A stretch of DNA of 38,481 nucleotides, from assembly GCA_027306985.1 (NCBI GenBank), contig DAHUXV010000011.1, positions 1 to 38,481 on the forward strand, read 5' to 3'. The stretch is from Gammaproteobacteria bacterium. GTDB taxonomy: Bacteria; Pseudomonadota; Gammaproteobacteria; Steroidobacterales; Steroidobacteraceae. A program made the position numbers and the translations under genes. Shown here piece by piece: positions 1 to 9,863 of this stretch; positions within the stretch are counted from its first letter, which is position 1; each line of letters starts with the position of its first letter. The notes below the pieces were generated by a model. It had not been told where the DNA came from, ran no database searches, and worked only from the letters and a program-made list of their open reading frames with translations.

Positions 1-235
1 GAAGCTGCCGCCCTTGCCGCAGCCGCCGACGAGCCTCGGACAGCCGTAGGGGCGCGGCTCGGCGCCTGCGCCGGTAGTACGCATCTTCCACATGGAGGCG
101 GGCGGCACAGGCATGCGAGCATGAGCGCATGGGTTGGGGCGCGCGGGCCGATCACGTGGCGGCGCGCGCCTTGACTTGGCCGCGCCCGGCCGCATCTCCC
201 GGTACAGGCGCGGTCTTTGCGGACCCGGCGGGTGA
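1..235. other. Non-coding or upstream-gene tail region
   Basis: This stretch precedes the small heat-shock gene. A short open frame on the + strand (second frame) ends with a stop near base 47 and could be the C-terminus of a gene lying outside the window, but nothing recognisable is encoded. The remainder is GC-rich and holds a candidate heat-shock promoter, listed separately. No RNA gene or repeat was seen. Confidence 0.4.
170..197 (+). promoter_or_regulatory. Candidate sigma-32 (RpoH) promoter for hsp20-lon
   Basis: CTTGACT (170-176) and CCGCATCT (190-197) are separated by 13 bases. This resembles the RpoH consensus CTTGAAA / CCCCATnT. Transcription would begin about 30 bases before the Hsp20 ATG. 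Both downstream genes belong to families classically under RpoH control, which supports the call; it rests on sequence resemblance only. Confidence 0.6.
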
Positions 236-657
236 ATGAGCAGCGAGCGGCAATACGGCTGGATGTGGGTGGAGGCTTGCGAGGTCCTGGACAGGGCCGA
301 GCGGCTGCAGCGGCAATTCCTGCGCTACGTGGGCAGGGGAGCCGATGCCGCCGTCTGGGAGCCACCGGTCGACATCCAGGAGAGCGCCGACGGCCTGATC
401 CTGGTCTTTGCGCTGCCAGGTGTTGCGGCCGAGGACATCAGCCTCACGATCGAGCCGGCGGAGCTGACGTTGAGCGCCCGCCGTCCGCTCAAGCTCAGCT
501 CTGCCGAGGCGGTGATCCGGCGCCTCGAGATTCCGCACGGACGTTTTTTCCGGCGCATTCCGCTGGCAGGCTTGCCGCTCAAGTTGACGGCAAGCCGCTA
601 TGAGAACGGCTGCCTCGAGGTCCGGCTCGGCCGGGAGGCGCCCCAGGACGGAGAGAG

Positions 658-661
<4 letters not shown>
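236..661 (+). CDS. Small heat-shock protein, Hsp20/alpha-crystallin family
   Basis: A 141-residue ATP-independent holdase expected in the cytoplasm. The alpha-crystallin domain runs from about residue 40 (WEPPVDIQESADGLIL, then ALPGVAAEDISLTIE) to about 130, ending in the family's A-x(n)-NG-x-L motif (ENGCLEVRL). The N-terminal arm is short, with a WMWVEACEVLDRAERLQRQF helix. The tail stops at GREAPQDGER and lacks the usual C-terminal I-x-I/V motif that links dimers into large oligomers, so this may form small assemblies. The start is the ATG at 236, with only a weak ribosome site (GGCGGG). Its TGA overlaps the lon ATG (ATGA), so the two are translationally coupled. A sigma-32-like promoter lies just upstream. 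Confidence 0.88.
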
Positions 662-3102
<2,441 letters not shown>

Positions 3103-3106
3103 CGTC

Positions 3107-4132
3107 TCAGGCGCTCAGCGCCTGCTCGAGTGCGATCGGCGCCCGGGAGGCCGGGGTCCCCGCGGCCGCGAGCAGGCTCCTCTGCCGCAGCCACTCCGGG
3201 TTGAAGAGGCGCGACTGATACTTCGCGCCGCCGTCGCAGAGCACGGTGACGACCGTGTGGCCCGGGCCGAGCTCGCGCGCGAGGCGGGCGGCCGCGGCGA
3301 CATTGATGCCGCTCGTGCTGCCGAGGAAGAGGCCTTCCTCCCGCAGCAGCCGATAGACGAATCGCACCGTGTCCGGATCCTCGATGTGCACGGCGTCATC
3401 GATCGGAGCGTCCTTCAGATTGGCCGTGACGCGCCCGATGCCGATGCCTTCGGTGATGGAGCCCGAGCCCGTCGCCTTCAGCGTGCCGTTGCGCACGTAC
3501 TCGTAGAGACTGCTGCCCGGAGGATCGGCCAGGACGCAGCGCACCGAGCGGCGGCGCGACTTCAGGTACTCGGCGACGCCGGCGAAAGTGCCGCCCGTGC
3601 CGCAGGCGGCGACGAAGGCGTCCACGCGGCCCTGGGTCTGCTCCCAGATCTCGGGCCCCGTGGTCTCGAGGTGCGCCTGGCGATTCGCGGTGTTGTCGAA
3701 CTGATTGGCCCAGATGGCGTTGGGCAGGCTCGCGGCGAGCCGCTGCGAGACCTTCTGGTACTGGTTGGGGTTGCTGTAGGGGACGGTCGGGACCTTGTGG
3801 ACCTCGGCGCCGAGCGTCTCGAGCAGCCGGTACTTCTCCGGCGACTGGTTGTCAGGCATGACGATGACGCAGCGGTAGCCGCGCGCGTTGCAGACGTGCG
3901 CGAGGCCGATTCCGGTGTTGCCGGCGGTGCCTTCGACCACCGTGCCACCCGGGGCCAGCTCCCCGTTGCGCTCCGCGGCGAGCACGATGGCGCGCGCGGC
4001 GCGGTCCTTGACCGACCCGCCCGGGTTCATGAACTCGGCCTTGCCGAGCACCTCGCAGCCGGTCTCCTCGCTCACGCGCCGCAGCCTGATCAGCGGCGTG
4101 TGGCCGACCGACCCGACGAAACCCTCATGCAT
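3107..4132 (-). CDS. cysK: Cysteine synthase (O-acetylserine sulfhydrylase family)
   Basis: A 341-residue fold-type II PLP enzyme expected to make cysteine from O-acetylserine and sulfide, the final step of the sulfur pathway encoded upstream. The PLP lysine is Lys42 in NPGGSVKDR; the phosphate-binding loop is CGTGGT. The substrate loop reads EGTAGNTGI rather than the TSGNTGI of enteric CysK, which marks a separate subgroup. The ATG at 4132 was chosen because GGAGGAG (complement of 4142-4148) sits 9 bases before it; an in-frame TTG at 4153 would overlap cysG. It is third in the leftward cysH-cysG-cysK unit. A cystathionine beta-synthase-like activity is possible, but the sulfur context favours cysteine synthase. 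Confidence 0.85.
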   Translation of the reverse strand: MHEGFVGSVGHTPLIRLRRVSEETGCEVLGKAEFMNPGGSVKDRAARAIVLAAERNGELAPGGTVVEGTAGNTGIGLAHVCNARGYRCVIVMPDNQSPEKYRLLETLGAEVHKVPTVPYSNPNQYQKVSQRLAASLPNAIWANQFDNTANRQAHLETTGPEIWEQTQGRVDAFVAACGTGGTFAGVAEYLKSRRRSVRCVLADPPGSSLYEYVRNGTLKATGSGSITEGIGIGRVTANLKDAPIDDAVHIEDPDTVRFVYRLLREEGLFLGSTSGINVAAAARLARELGPGHTVVTVLCDGGAKYQSRLFNPEWLRQRSLLAAAGTPASRAPIALEQALSA

Positions 4133-4149
4133 GCTCCATCTCTCCTCCG

Positions 4150-5601
4150 TCAAATCGGTTGCATCAGGTCCGCGGCGGTCTCGGCGGGCGCCGGCGGCCT
4201 CATCGCGGCAGCGTCCGCGGCGGGCGCGACGCCCGCGACATCGCCCACGATCAGCAGGGCGGGCGGTGAGATGCCCGCGCGGCTGCCGAGCGCGGCGATC
4301 TGCGCCAGGGTGGCGCGCAGGACCCGCTGCTCGGGCAGCGTCGCGCGCTCGATGAGCGCCGCCCCGAGCGTGTCGCGCGCGCCGGCCGCGCGCAGTCTCG
4401 CCACGATGGGCTCGAGCCGGCCGACGCCCATGTAGAAGACGACCGTCTGTCCCGCTCCCGCGAGCGCGCGCCAGTCGAGCCGCTCGTCCTCGGCGACGTG
4501 TCCGGTCACGAAGGTCACGCTCTGGGAAAGGCCGCGCTGAGTCAGCGGAATGCCCGCGGCGGCGGCCGCGCCGAGCGCGGCGGTGATCCCGGGTACGACG
4601 CGACAGGGAATGCCGTGACGCGCCAGCGCCTCCATCTCCTCGCCGCCGCGTCCGAAAACGAACGGGTCCCCGCCTTTGAGCCGCGCCACTTTGAGTCCCT
4701 GGCGCGCGAAGCGGATCATCATCTCGTGGATGTCTTCCTGCGGGGTATGCTCGGGCGAGGGCCCGCGAGCCTTGCCGACGAAGATCCGGCGCGCCTCGCG
4801 CCGGGCGCGCTCCAGCACCGCCGCCGGCACCAGCCTGTCGTAGAGCACGACGTCCGCCTGCTGCAACAGCTGCAGCGCCCGCAGCGTCAGCAGGTCCGGG
4901 TCGCCCGGGCCCGCGCCGATGAGATAGACCTCGCCCAACGCGCTGGCGCCGGTCGCCGCCGAGGTCGTGAGCTGCGAGATCAACAGCTCCGCCTCGAACG
5001 CGCGCTGCGCCCGAGACTCCTCGCCGGCCAGCACGTGGGCGGCCGTGCGGCCGCGCACGATGCGCTCCCAGAGCGCGCGGCGGGCCGCGGCGCCGATCGC
5101 GCGCTGCACGGTCGCGCGCCGCTCTCCCATGAAGCGGGCGAGGGCGCCGAGGCTCGAGGGCAGGATCGCCTCGATCTGCTCCCGCACCCAGCGCGCGAGC
5201 ACGGGCGCCTGGCCGGCGGAGCCTACGGCGACGACGACCGGCGAGCGGTCGATGATCGCGGGGAAGATGAAGGTCGAAAGGGATGCGTCATCGACGACGT
5301 TGACCGGGACGCCACGCTCGCGGGCGGCCTGCGAGACCGCCGTGTTGACGGCCCTGATGCCGGTGGCGGCGATCGCCAGGGCGGCGCCGTCGAGGTGCGC
5401 GGGGACGAAGGCCTGCGCGAGATGCACGAGCTCGCCCGCCGCGACCCGGCTTTGCAGATCCTCGTGCAGGCGCGGCGCGGCCACCGTGACGCGCGCGCCT
5501 GCCGCGAGCAGCAGATCAGCCTTGCGCGCCGCGATGCGCCCGCCGCCCACGATGACGGCTCGGGCCGCGCGCAGCTTTAGGAATACCGGCAGATAGTCCA
5601 T
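4150..5601 (-). CDS. cysG: Siroheme synthase CysG (dehydrogenase/ferrochelatase + SUMT)
   Basis: A 483-residue bifunctional enzyme converting uroporphyrinogen III to siroheme, the cofactor of sulfite reductase. The N-terminal precorrin-2 dehydrogenase/ferrochelatase part has an NAD motif VIVGGGRIAARKA (about 16-28). The C-terminal methyltransferase part begins near residue 213 with VYLIGAGPGDPDLLTLRA and contains RLKGGDPFVFGRGGEE and TQRGLSQSVTFVTGH. Domain order and length match E. coli CysG (457), with a short extra tail. The start is the ATG at 5601 (MDYLPVFLKLR), the canonical CysG N-terminus, although the frame stays open upstream into cysH. The 17-base gaps to cysH and cysK indicate one operon. 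Confidence 0.95.
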   Translation of the reverse strand: MDYLPVFLKLRAARAVIVGGGRIAARKADLLLAAGARVTVAAPRLHEDLQSRVAAGELVHLAQAFVPAHLDGAALAIAATGIRAVNTAVSQAARERGVPVNVVDDASLSTFIFPAIIDRSPVVVAVGSAGQAPVLARWVREQIEAILPSSLGALARFMGERRATVQRAIGAAARRALWERIVRGRTAAHVLAGEESRAQRAFEAELLISQLTTSAATGASALGEVYLIGAGPGDPDLLTLRALQLLQQADVVLYDRLVPAAVLERARREARRIFVGKARGPSPEHTPQEDIHEMMIRFARQGLKVARLKGGDPFVFGRGGEEMEALARHGIPCRVVPGITAALGAAAAAGIPLTQRGLSQSVTFVTGHVAEDERLDWRALAGAGQTVVFYMGVGRLEPIVARLRAAGARDTLGAALIERATLPEQRVLRATLAQIAALGSRAGISPPALLIVGDVAGVAPAADAAAMRPPAPAETAADLMQPI

Positions 5602-5618
5602 CGGGGCCGGGCGCTCCG

Positions 5619-6338
5619 TCAGGCCTCGGCGGCCGCGTGGCGCGCTCTGGGATGCAAGCCGCATTCGCGGGACTCGGGTTGCTCCCACCACCAGCGGCCG
5701 GCACGGCGGCTCTCGCCCGGCTGGATCGCACGCGTGCAGGGAAAGCAGCCGATGCTGGGAAACTGGCGATCGTGGAGGGAATTGTAGGGCAGCTTGCGCG
5801 TTCGGATGTATTGCCAGATCTCCGCCTCGCTCCAATCGAGCAGCGGGCTGACCTTGTAGAGGCCGTATTCGGCGTCCCACTCGAGGGGCTGCGCCCGGGC
5901 GCGGCTCGCCGACTGCTCCCGGCGAACGCCCGTCACCCAGGCCGCAAAGCCCGCGATGGCGCGCTTGAAAGGCTCCACCTTGCGCACCTGGCAGCAGGCG
6001 AGGCGCGCCTCGAGGCTGTGATAGAAGCCGTTGATGCCCTGCGCCGACACCAGCCGCTCCAGCGCCCGCGCGTCCGGATAGACCAGGTGCAGCGTTCGCC
6101 TGTAGCGGCGCTCGAGCTTCTCGAGCAGGTCGTAGGTCTCCTGGGGCAGCCGCCCGGTGTCGATGCTGAACAGGTCGATCCCGGGCACGTGCGTCCAGAT
6201 GATGTCGGTGAGCACCATCGCTTCGGCGCCGAGGCTGTTCGAGTAGACCACGCGGCCGTGATCGCGCACGGCGGCGAGGAGCTGCTCGCGCGCGCGGACG
6301 GCCTTCTGTTCGAGATCGAGGTTCAGGAGGTCTCCCAT
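5619..6338 (-). CDS. cysH: Adenylylsulfate (APS) reductase CysH
   Basis: A 239-residue reductase that converts activated sulfate to sulfite with thioredoxin or glutaredoxin. It has the four [4Fe-4S] cysteines that separate APS reductases from PAPS reductases: Cys115-Cys116 (ACCQVRKVEPF) and Cys198/Cys201 (GCFPCTRAI). The catalytic cysteine is Cys226 in ECGLH. SNSLGAEAMVLTDI is the PP-loop-like nucleotide site. The ATG at 6338 gives the expected N-terminus; the frame is open further upstream but without homology. There is no ribosome-binding site; instead TATAGT lies 9 bases upstream. The gene diverges from cysB and leads cysG and cysK. Confidence 0.93.
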   Translation of the reverse strand: MGDLLNLDLEQKAVRAREQLLAAVRDHGRVVYSNSLGAEAMVLTDIIWTHVPGIDLFSIDTGRLPQETYDLLEKLERRYRRTLHLVYPDARALERLVSAQGINGFYHSLEARLACCQVRKVEPFKRAIAGFAAWVTGVRREQSASRARAQPLEWDAEYGLYKVSPLLDWSEAEIWQYIRTRKLPYNSLHDRQFPSIGCFPCTRAIQPGESRRAGRWWWEQPESRECGLHPRARHAAAEA

Positions 6339-6347
6339 GGTGCGGCC

Positions 6348-6353
6348 ACTATA
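6348..6353 (-). promoter_or_regulatory. -10-like hexamer TATAGT directly before cysH
   Basis: On the minus strand TATAGT is followed by 9 bases and then the cysH ATG. Transcription would start about 2-3 bases before the codon, giving an almost leaderless mRNA, in line with the lack of a Shine-Dalgarno sequence. No good -35 is present, as is usual for promoters needing an activator. Confidence 0.5.
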
Positions 6354-6380
6354 GCCAGGGCTCCCCGGCCGGCAGAACGA

Positions 6381-6400
6381 ATGATTTCTTCTAAATTCAT
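6381..6400. promoter_or_regulatory. Candidate CysB-binding site between cysH and cysB
   Basis: An AT-rich inverted repeat ATGA-N12-TCAT, with an inner ATTT-N5-AAAT, is the only AT-rich block in the 145-base divergent region. It lies about 28-47 bases upstream of the cysH -10-like hexamer, where a LysR-type activator would bind. Assignment to CysB is inference from position. CATAAT at 6398-6403 could also be a -10 for cysB. Confidence 0.4.
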
Positions 6401-6483
6401 AATCGGCCCAGACTCGCCCGCGCCCGCCGTCCGGCGTTTGCGGGGCTCGCGCGCGCGGCCACGGTTGCGCTAGTCTTCGGAAC

Positions 6484-7455
6484 ATGAAGCTGCACCAGCT
6501 CCGTTATCTGGCCGCCGTGGCCCAGAGCGGTCTCAACATCACGGCGGCGGCGCAGAAGCTGCATACCTCCCAACCCGGGGTGAGCAAGCAGATCAAGCTC
6601 CTGGAGGATGAGCTCGGCTTCCAGATCTTCGTGCGCGAAGGCCGCAATCTCACGCGCATCACCCCCGCCGGCCAGCAGGTGATCGACCGGGCCCTGCGCA
6701 TCCTGCAGGAGGCCCAGAGCATCCGCGCGCTGTCGACGGAGCTGCGCGACGAGGGCAGAGGAAGCCTCTCGATCGGCACCACCCACACGCAGGCCCGCTA
6801 CGTCCTGCCCGGCGTCGTGCGCGAGTTCCTCGCCAGGTACCCGCACGTGCGGCTCAACCTGCACCAGGGGACCTCGGAGCAGATCGCGGAGATGGTCGCC
6901 CAGGACCGCATCGACTGCGCGATCAACACCGCCTCCGAGCGTCTCTTCGCCGACCTGACGATACTGCCCTGCTATCGCTGGAACCGGGTGGTCATCGTTC
7001 CTCGCGACCATCCCCTGGCGAGCGCCGGCCGGCTCACTTACCGCGCGCTCGCCGCATACCCGATCATCACTTACACGTTCAGCTTCGCGGGCCCGTCATC
7101 GCTGATCGACGCCTTCGCCAGGGCCAACGTCACACCCAACGTGGCGATCACCGCGCGCGATTCCGACGTCATCGTGACCTACGTCCGCCTCGGAATGGGC
7201 GTCGGCATCGTGGCCCACATGGCCGTCGACGAGAGCGATCCGGATCTCGCCGTCATCGATGCCTCACACCTGCTGCCGTCTCACACGACGTGGCTGGGCT
7301 TTCGCCGCGGCACCCTGCTGCGCAGATACATGTACGAGTTCGCCCAGCTCTTCGCCCCCCACCTCGAGCGCCGGCTGGTGGAGCGTGCCCACCGCGCCGG
7401 GAGCGCGGAGGAGGTCGCCGAGATGTTCGCCGATATCAAGCTTCCCGTGAGATAG
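6484..7455 (+). CDS. cysB: LysR-type regulator CysB
   Basis: A 323-residue transcription factor (E. coli CysB is 324), normally activating sulfate-assimilation genes with N-acetylserine as inducer and sulfide or thiosulfate as anti-inducers. The winged helix-turn-helix covers about residues 18-45 (NITAAAQKLHTSQPGVSKQI). The inducer-binding segment TTHTQARY has Thr100, Thr102 and Gln103 at exactly the enteric positions, followed by the TYTFSFAGPSSLI segment. These specific matches separate CysB from generic LysR proteins. It diverges from cysH, so it probably controls both sides of the intergenic region. The start has no clear ribosome site; TAGTCT lies 7 bases before the ATG. Confidence 0.95.
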   Translation: MKLHQLRYLAAVAQSGLNITAAAQKLHTSQPGVSKQIKLLEDELGFQIFVREGRNLTRITPAGQQVIDRALRILQEAQSIRALSTELRDEGRGSLSIGTTHTQARYVLPGVVREFLARYPHVRLNLHQGTSEQIAEMVAQDRIDCAINTASERLFADLTILPCYRWNRVVIVPRDHPLASAGRLTYRALAAYPIITYTFSFAGPSSLIDAFARANVTPNVAITARDSDVIVTYVRLGMGVGIVAHMAVDESDPDLAVIDASHLLPSHTTWLGFRRGTLLRRYMYEFAQLFAPHLERRLVERAHRAGSAEEVAEMFADIKLPVR

Positions 7456-7541
7456 CACCGGATCGGCCCGGAAGACCTTTCAGGGGGGCGTGAAAATCAG
7501 GCATGTCTTTCCCGCCGCCCAAGCGGCGCGGACGTCCCGAC

Positions 7542-8060
7542 TCAATGAGCCGCCGCGCGCGCCGTACGCCTTCGTATCCAAACCGGGGCATGCTCATCGG
7601 CTGCCGCCTGATACGCCACCGTCAACTCGGCCAACGCCGCCCGGCAGCCCTCCAGGCTCTGATCCTTGCGCGGCACGATGCTGTCGAACCCGCACCGGCC
7701 CAGCCAGAACACCAGGTCCCGGATCACATCGCCAACGGCCCGCAATTCGCCTCGGAACCCGAGCCGCTTGCGCAACACCACCGCCTGCGAGAGCGCCCGC
7801 CCGTCCGTGAACGCCGGGAACTGCAGCGCGATCAACGGCCGGTCACGGATCCCGGGATAGATCGCCTCGATGTCCGCGGTATTCGGCACCAGTACGCCGA
7901 CGGCGGCATGCGCGGCGAGCAGGGCTTCGCGCTCCGCTCGCCACCGCGTGAGCGTCACGATCACCCTGTTCCCGGCCGAGGCGATGTCCCCGACTCCGTC
8001 CTCGAGCACTGTCCAGTGGTCCTGGGCGAGCTCACCGTCGCGCAGAATCGTCATCGTCAT
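7542..8060 (-). CDS. DUF934 family protein, sulfite-reductase partner
   Basis: A 172-residue cytosolic protein of the DUF934 family, which is commonly encoded directly after this type of sulfite reductase; its biochemical role is not established. Visible family features include GVLVPNTADIEAIYP, DRPLIALQFPAFTDGRALSQAVVLRKRLGFRGELRAVGDVIRDLVFWLGRCGFDSI. The start is the ATG at 8060 (MTMTILRDGE), which overlaps the cysI TGA as ATGA, so it is translationally coupled; an ATG at 8054 is an alternative. The frame is open upstream within cysI but non-homologous. It converges with cysB across an 86-base gap in which no clear terminator was seen. Confidence 0.85.
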   Translation of the reverse strand: MTMTILRDGELAQDHWTVLEDGVGDIASAGNRVIVTLTRWRAEREALLAAHAAVGVLVPNTADIEAIYPGIRDRPLIALQFPAFTDGRALSQAVVLRKRLGFRGELRAVGDVIRDLVFWLGRCGFDSIVPRKDQSLEGCRAALAELTVAYQAAADEHAPVWIRRRTARAAAH

Positions 8061-9745
8061 GCCGCAGCCGCCTCGGATTCGCTCTCGTACAGGCGCGTCT
8101 TGAAGGGCGCCATGCCCACCCGCCGGTAACACTCGATGAAGGTCTCATCCTCGTCGCAACGCAGCTCGAGATAGCCGCGGATCAGCCGCTCCACGCCGTC
8201 CGCGATCTCGTCCCGGGCCAGCGCGCGCCCGATGCGCTCTCCAATCGCAGCGTCATTCCCCGCGCTGCCGCCGAGCGTCACCTGGTACCACTCCTCGCCG
8301 TGCTTATCGACGCCGAGTATGCCGATGTGTCCGACGCTGTGATGTCCACAGCCGTTCATGCAGCCGCTGATGGTGATGCGGATCGGCCCGATCTCGTACT
8401 GCGACTCGAGCGCATCGAAGCGGCGGTAGATGTCCTGCGCCGGGCCGACGGAGCCGGCATTCGCCAGGCCGCACAAGTCCAGTCCCGGGCAGCAGACGAT
8501 GTCGGTCACCAGCCCGATGTTGGGCGTGGCCAGCCCCGCCGCATCCAGCTTGCGCCACAGCTCGTGCAGGTCGCGCTCGGCGACATCCGCCAGCACCAGG
8601 TTCTGATCGTAGGTGGAGCGCAGCTCGCCGAAGCTGTAAGCGTCGCAGAGCTCGGCCAGCGCCTCGAACTGCTCCGCGGTGCAATCGCCCGGCACCCGAT
8701 CGGGCGCCTTGAGGGATACGAACACCACGCGATAGCCCGGCATCTTGTGCGCGCGCACGTTGCGCTTGATCCAGGCGGCGAAGCCCGCATCACGCGCGGC
8801 GAGACCCGCGAGGTCGGCGCGGGTTGCGGACGCCGGCCTGTAGGGCGGTGCCGTGAAGTGCGCCCGGACCCGCTCGATGTCCTCGGGCAGCAGCAGCAGC
8901 TCCTCGCCCTCGACGCTCCACTTGATCCGGGCGTATTCCTCCTCGATCGCGGCGCGGAAGCGCTCGTAGCCCCATTCGCGCAGCACGATCTTGATGCGCG
9001 CCTTGTGGATGTTGTCGCGGCGCCCGAAGCGGTTGAAGGTGCGCAGGATCGCGCACGAATAGCGCAGCAGGTCCGATTCCGGCACGAAGGCGTTCATCTC
9101 CTGCCCGAGCATCGGCTGGCGGCCGAGGCCGCCGCCGACGAAGAAGCGATAGCCGACCGCGCCGTCCTTGCGGCGCACCAGATGCACCGCCACGTCGTTG
9201 GTGCGCGTGGCGGCGCGGTCGACCGCGGCGCCCGTGAAACCGAATTTGAACTTGCGCGGCAGCCAGTAGAACTCCGGGTGCAGCGTGATGAACTGGCGCA
9301 GCAGCTCGCAGTAGGGCCGCGGATCGATGTGCTCGTCGGCGGCGGCGCCGGCCAGGTAGTCGCTCGTGATGTTGCGGGTATCGTTGCCGCAGGCCTGGAT
9401 GCCGTGCAGCTGCACTTCGGCGAGCTCGCCCAGGATGTCCGGCACCTGCTCGAGCTTCGGCCAGTTCAGCTGGATGTTCTGGCGCGTGGTGAAGTGCGCG
9501 TAGCCCTTGTCGTACTTGCGCACGAGGTGCGCCATCTTGCGCAGCTGCGCGGACTCGAGCAGGCCGTAGGGCACCGAGATGCGCAGCATCGGCGCGAAGC
9601 GCTGCTGGTAGAGGCCGTTGCGCAGCCTCAGGTGGCGGTACTCCTCCTCCGTGAGCTCGCCGGCGAGAAAGCGCCGGGTCTGGTCGCGGAACTGCTCGAC
9701 GCGCTGCCTCAGCAGCGCGCGGTCGGTGTCATCGTAGCGATACAT
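8057..9745 (-). CDS. cysI: Sulfite reductase hemoprotein (CysI/NirA-like)
   Basis: A 562-residue siroheme and [4Fe-4S] enzyme reducing sulfite to sulfide (nitrite is a possible alternative substrate). Cluster/siroheme cysteines are Cys419 and Cys425 (CPGLDLC) and Cys462 and Cys466 (CMNGC), the C-x5-C and C-x3-C pattern of the family. The N-terminal MYRYDDTDRALLRQRVEQFRDQ and FTTRQNIQLNWP segments resemble the Pseudomonas-type CysI that is paired with DUF934. No CysJ flavoprotein is encoded nearby, so the electron donor may be ferredoxin or a product encoded elsewhere. The ATG at 9745 lacks a ribosome site and sits 8 bases after TATAGT. It precedes the DUF934 gene with ATGA coupling. Confidence 0.92.
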   Translation of the reverse strand: MYRYDDTDRALLRQRVEQFRDQTRRFLAGELTEEEYRHLRLRNGLYQQRFAPMLRISVPYGLLESAQLRKMAHLVRKYDKGYAHFTTRQNIQLNWPKLEQVPDILGELAEVQLHGIQACGNDTRNITSDYLAGAAADEHIDPRPYCELLRQFITLHPEFYWLPRKFKFGFTGAAVDRAATRTNDVAVHLVRRKDGAVGYRFFVGGGLGRQPMLGQEMNAFVPESDLLRYSCAILRTFNRFGRRDNIHKARIKIVLREWGYERFRAAIEEEYARIKWSVEGEELLLLPEDIERVRAHFTAPPYRPASATRADLAGLAARDAGFAAWIKRNVRAHKMPGYRVVFVSLKAPDRVPGDCTAEQFEALAELCDAYSFGELRSTYDQNLVLADVAERDLHELWRKLDAAGLATPNIGLVTDIVCCPGLDLCGLANAGSVGPAQDIYRRFDALESQYEIGPIRITISGCMNGCGHHSVGHIGILGVDKHGEEWYQVTLGGSAGNDAAIGERIGRALARDEIADGVERLIRGYLELRCDEDETFIECYRRVGMAPFKTRLYESESEAAAA

Positions 9746-9753
9746 GCCGCTGG

Positions 9754-9759
9754 ACTATA
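9754..9759 (-). promoter_or_regulatory. -10-like hexamer TATAGT directly before cysI
   Basis: On the minus strand TATAGT ends 8 bases before the cysI ATG, the same hexamer and nearly the same spacing as at cysH. It predicts a 1-2 base leader. No Shine-Dalgarno sequence lies between. Confidence 0.5.
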
Positions 9760-9782
9760 GGCGGCGGCTGCCGGGCCGCTAA

Positions 9783-9801
9783 ATACCGTGTGGTTGGGTA
9801 T
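9783..9801. promoter_or_regulatory. Inverted repeat upstream of cysI, candidate activator site
   Basis: ATACC-N9-GGTAT is a perfect 5-base inverted repeat placed 24-42 bases upstream of the cysI -10-like element, overlapping the -35 position. It is in the same relative place as the repeat upstream of cysH, so CysB is the obvious candidate, although the two sequences are not closely alike. Confidence 0.4.
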
Positions 9802-9863
9802 CCCGCGCCGCGGGTTATGAGTGCAATAATCTCCATCGATCATCCGACGGAGGACCGGCTCTC

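Noticed and set aside
9802-9814. CCCGCG-C-CGCGGG palindrome between cysI and the DUF7009-like gene
   Set aside because: GC-only palindromes are common by chance here and it lacks a T-run or promoter alignment.
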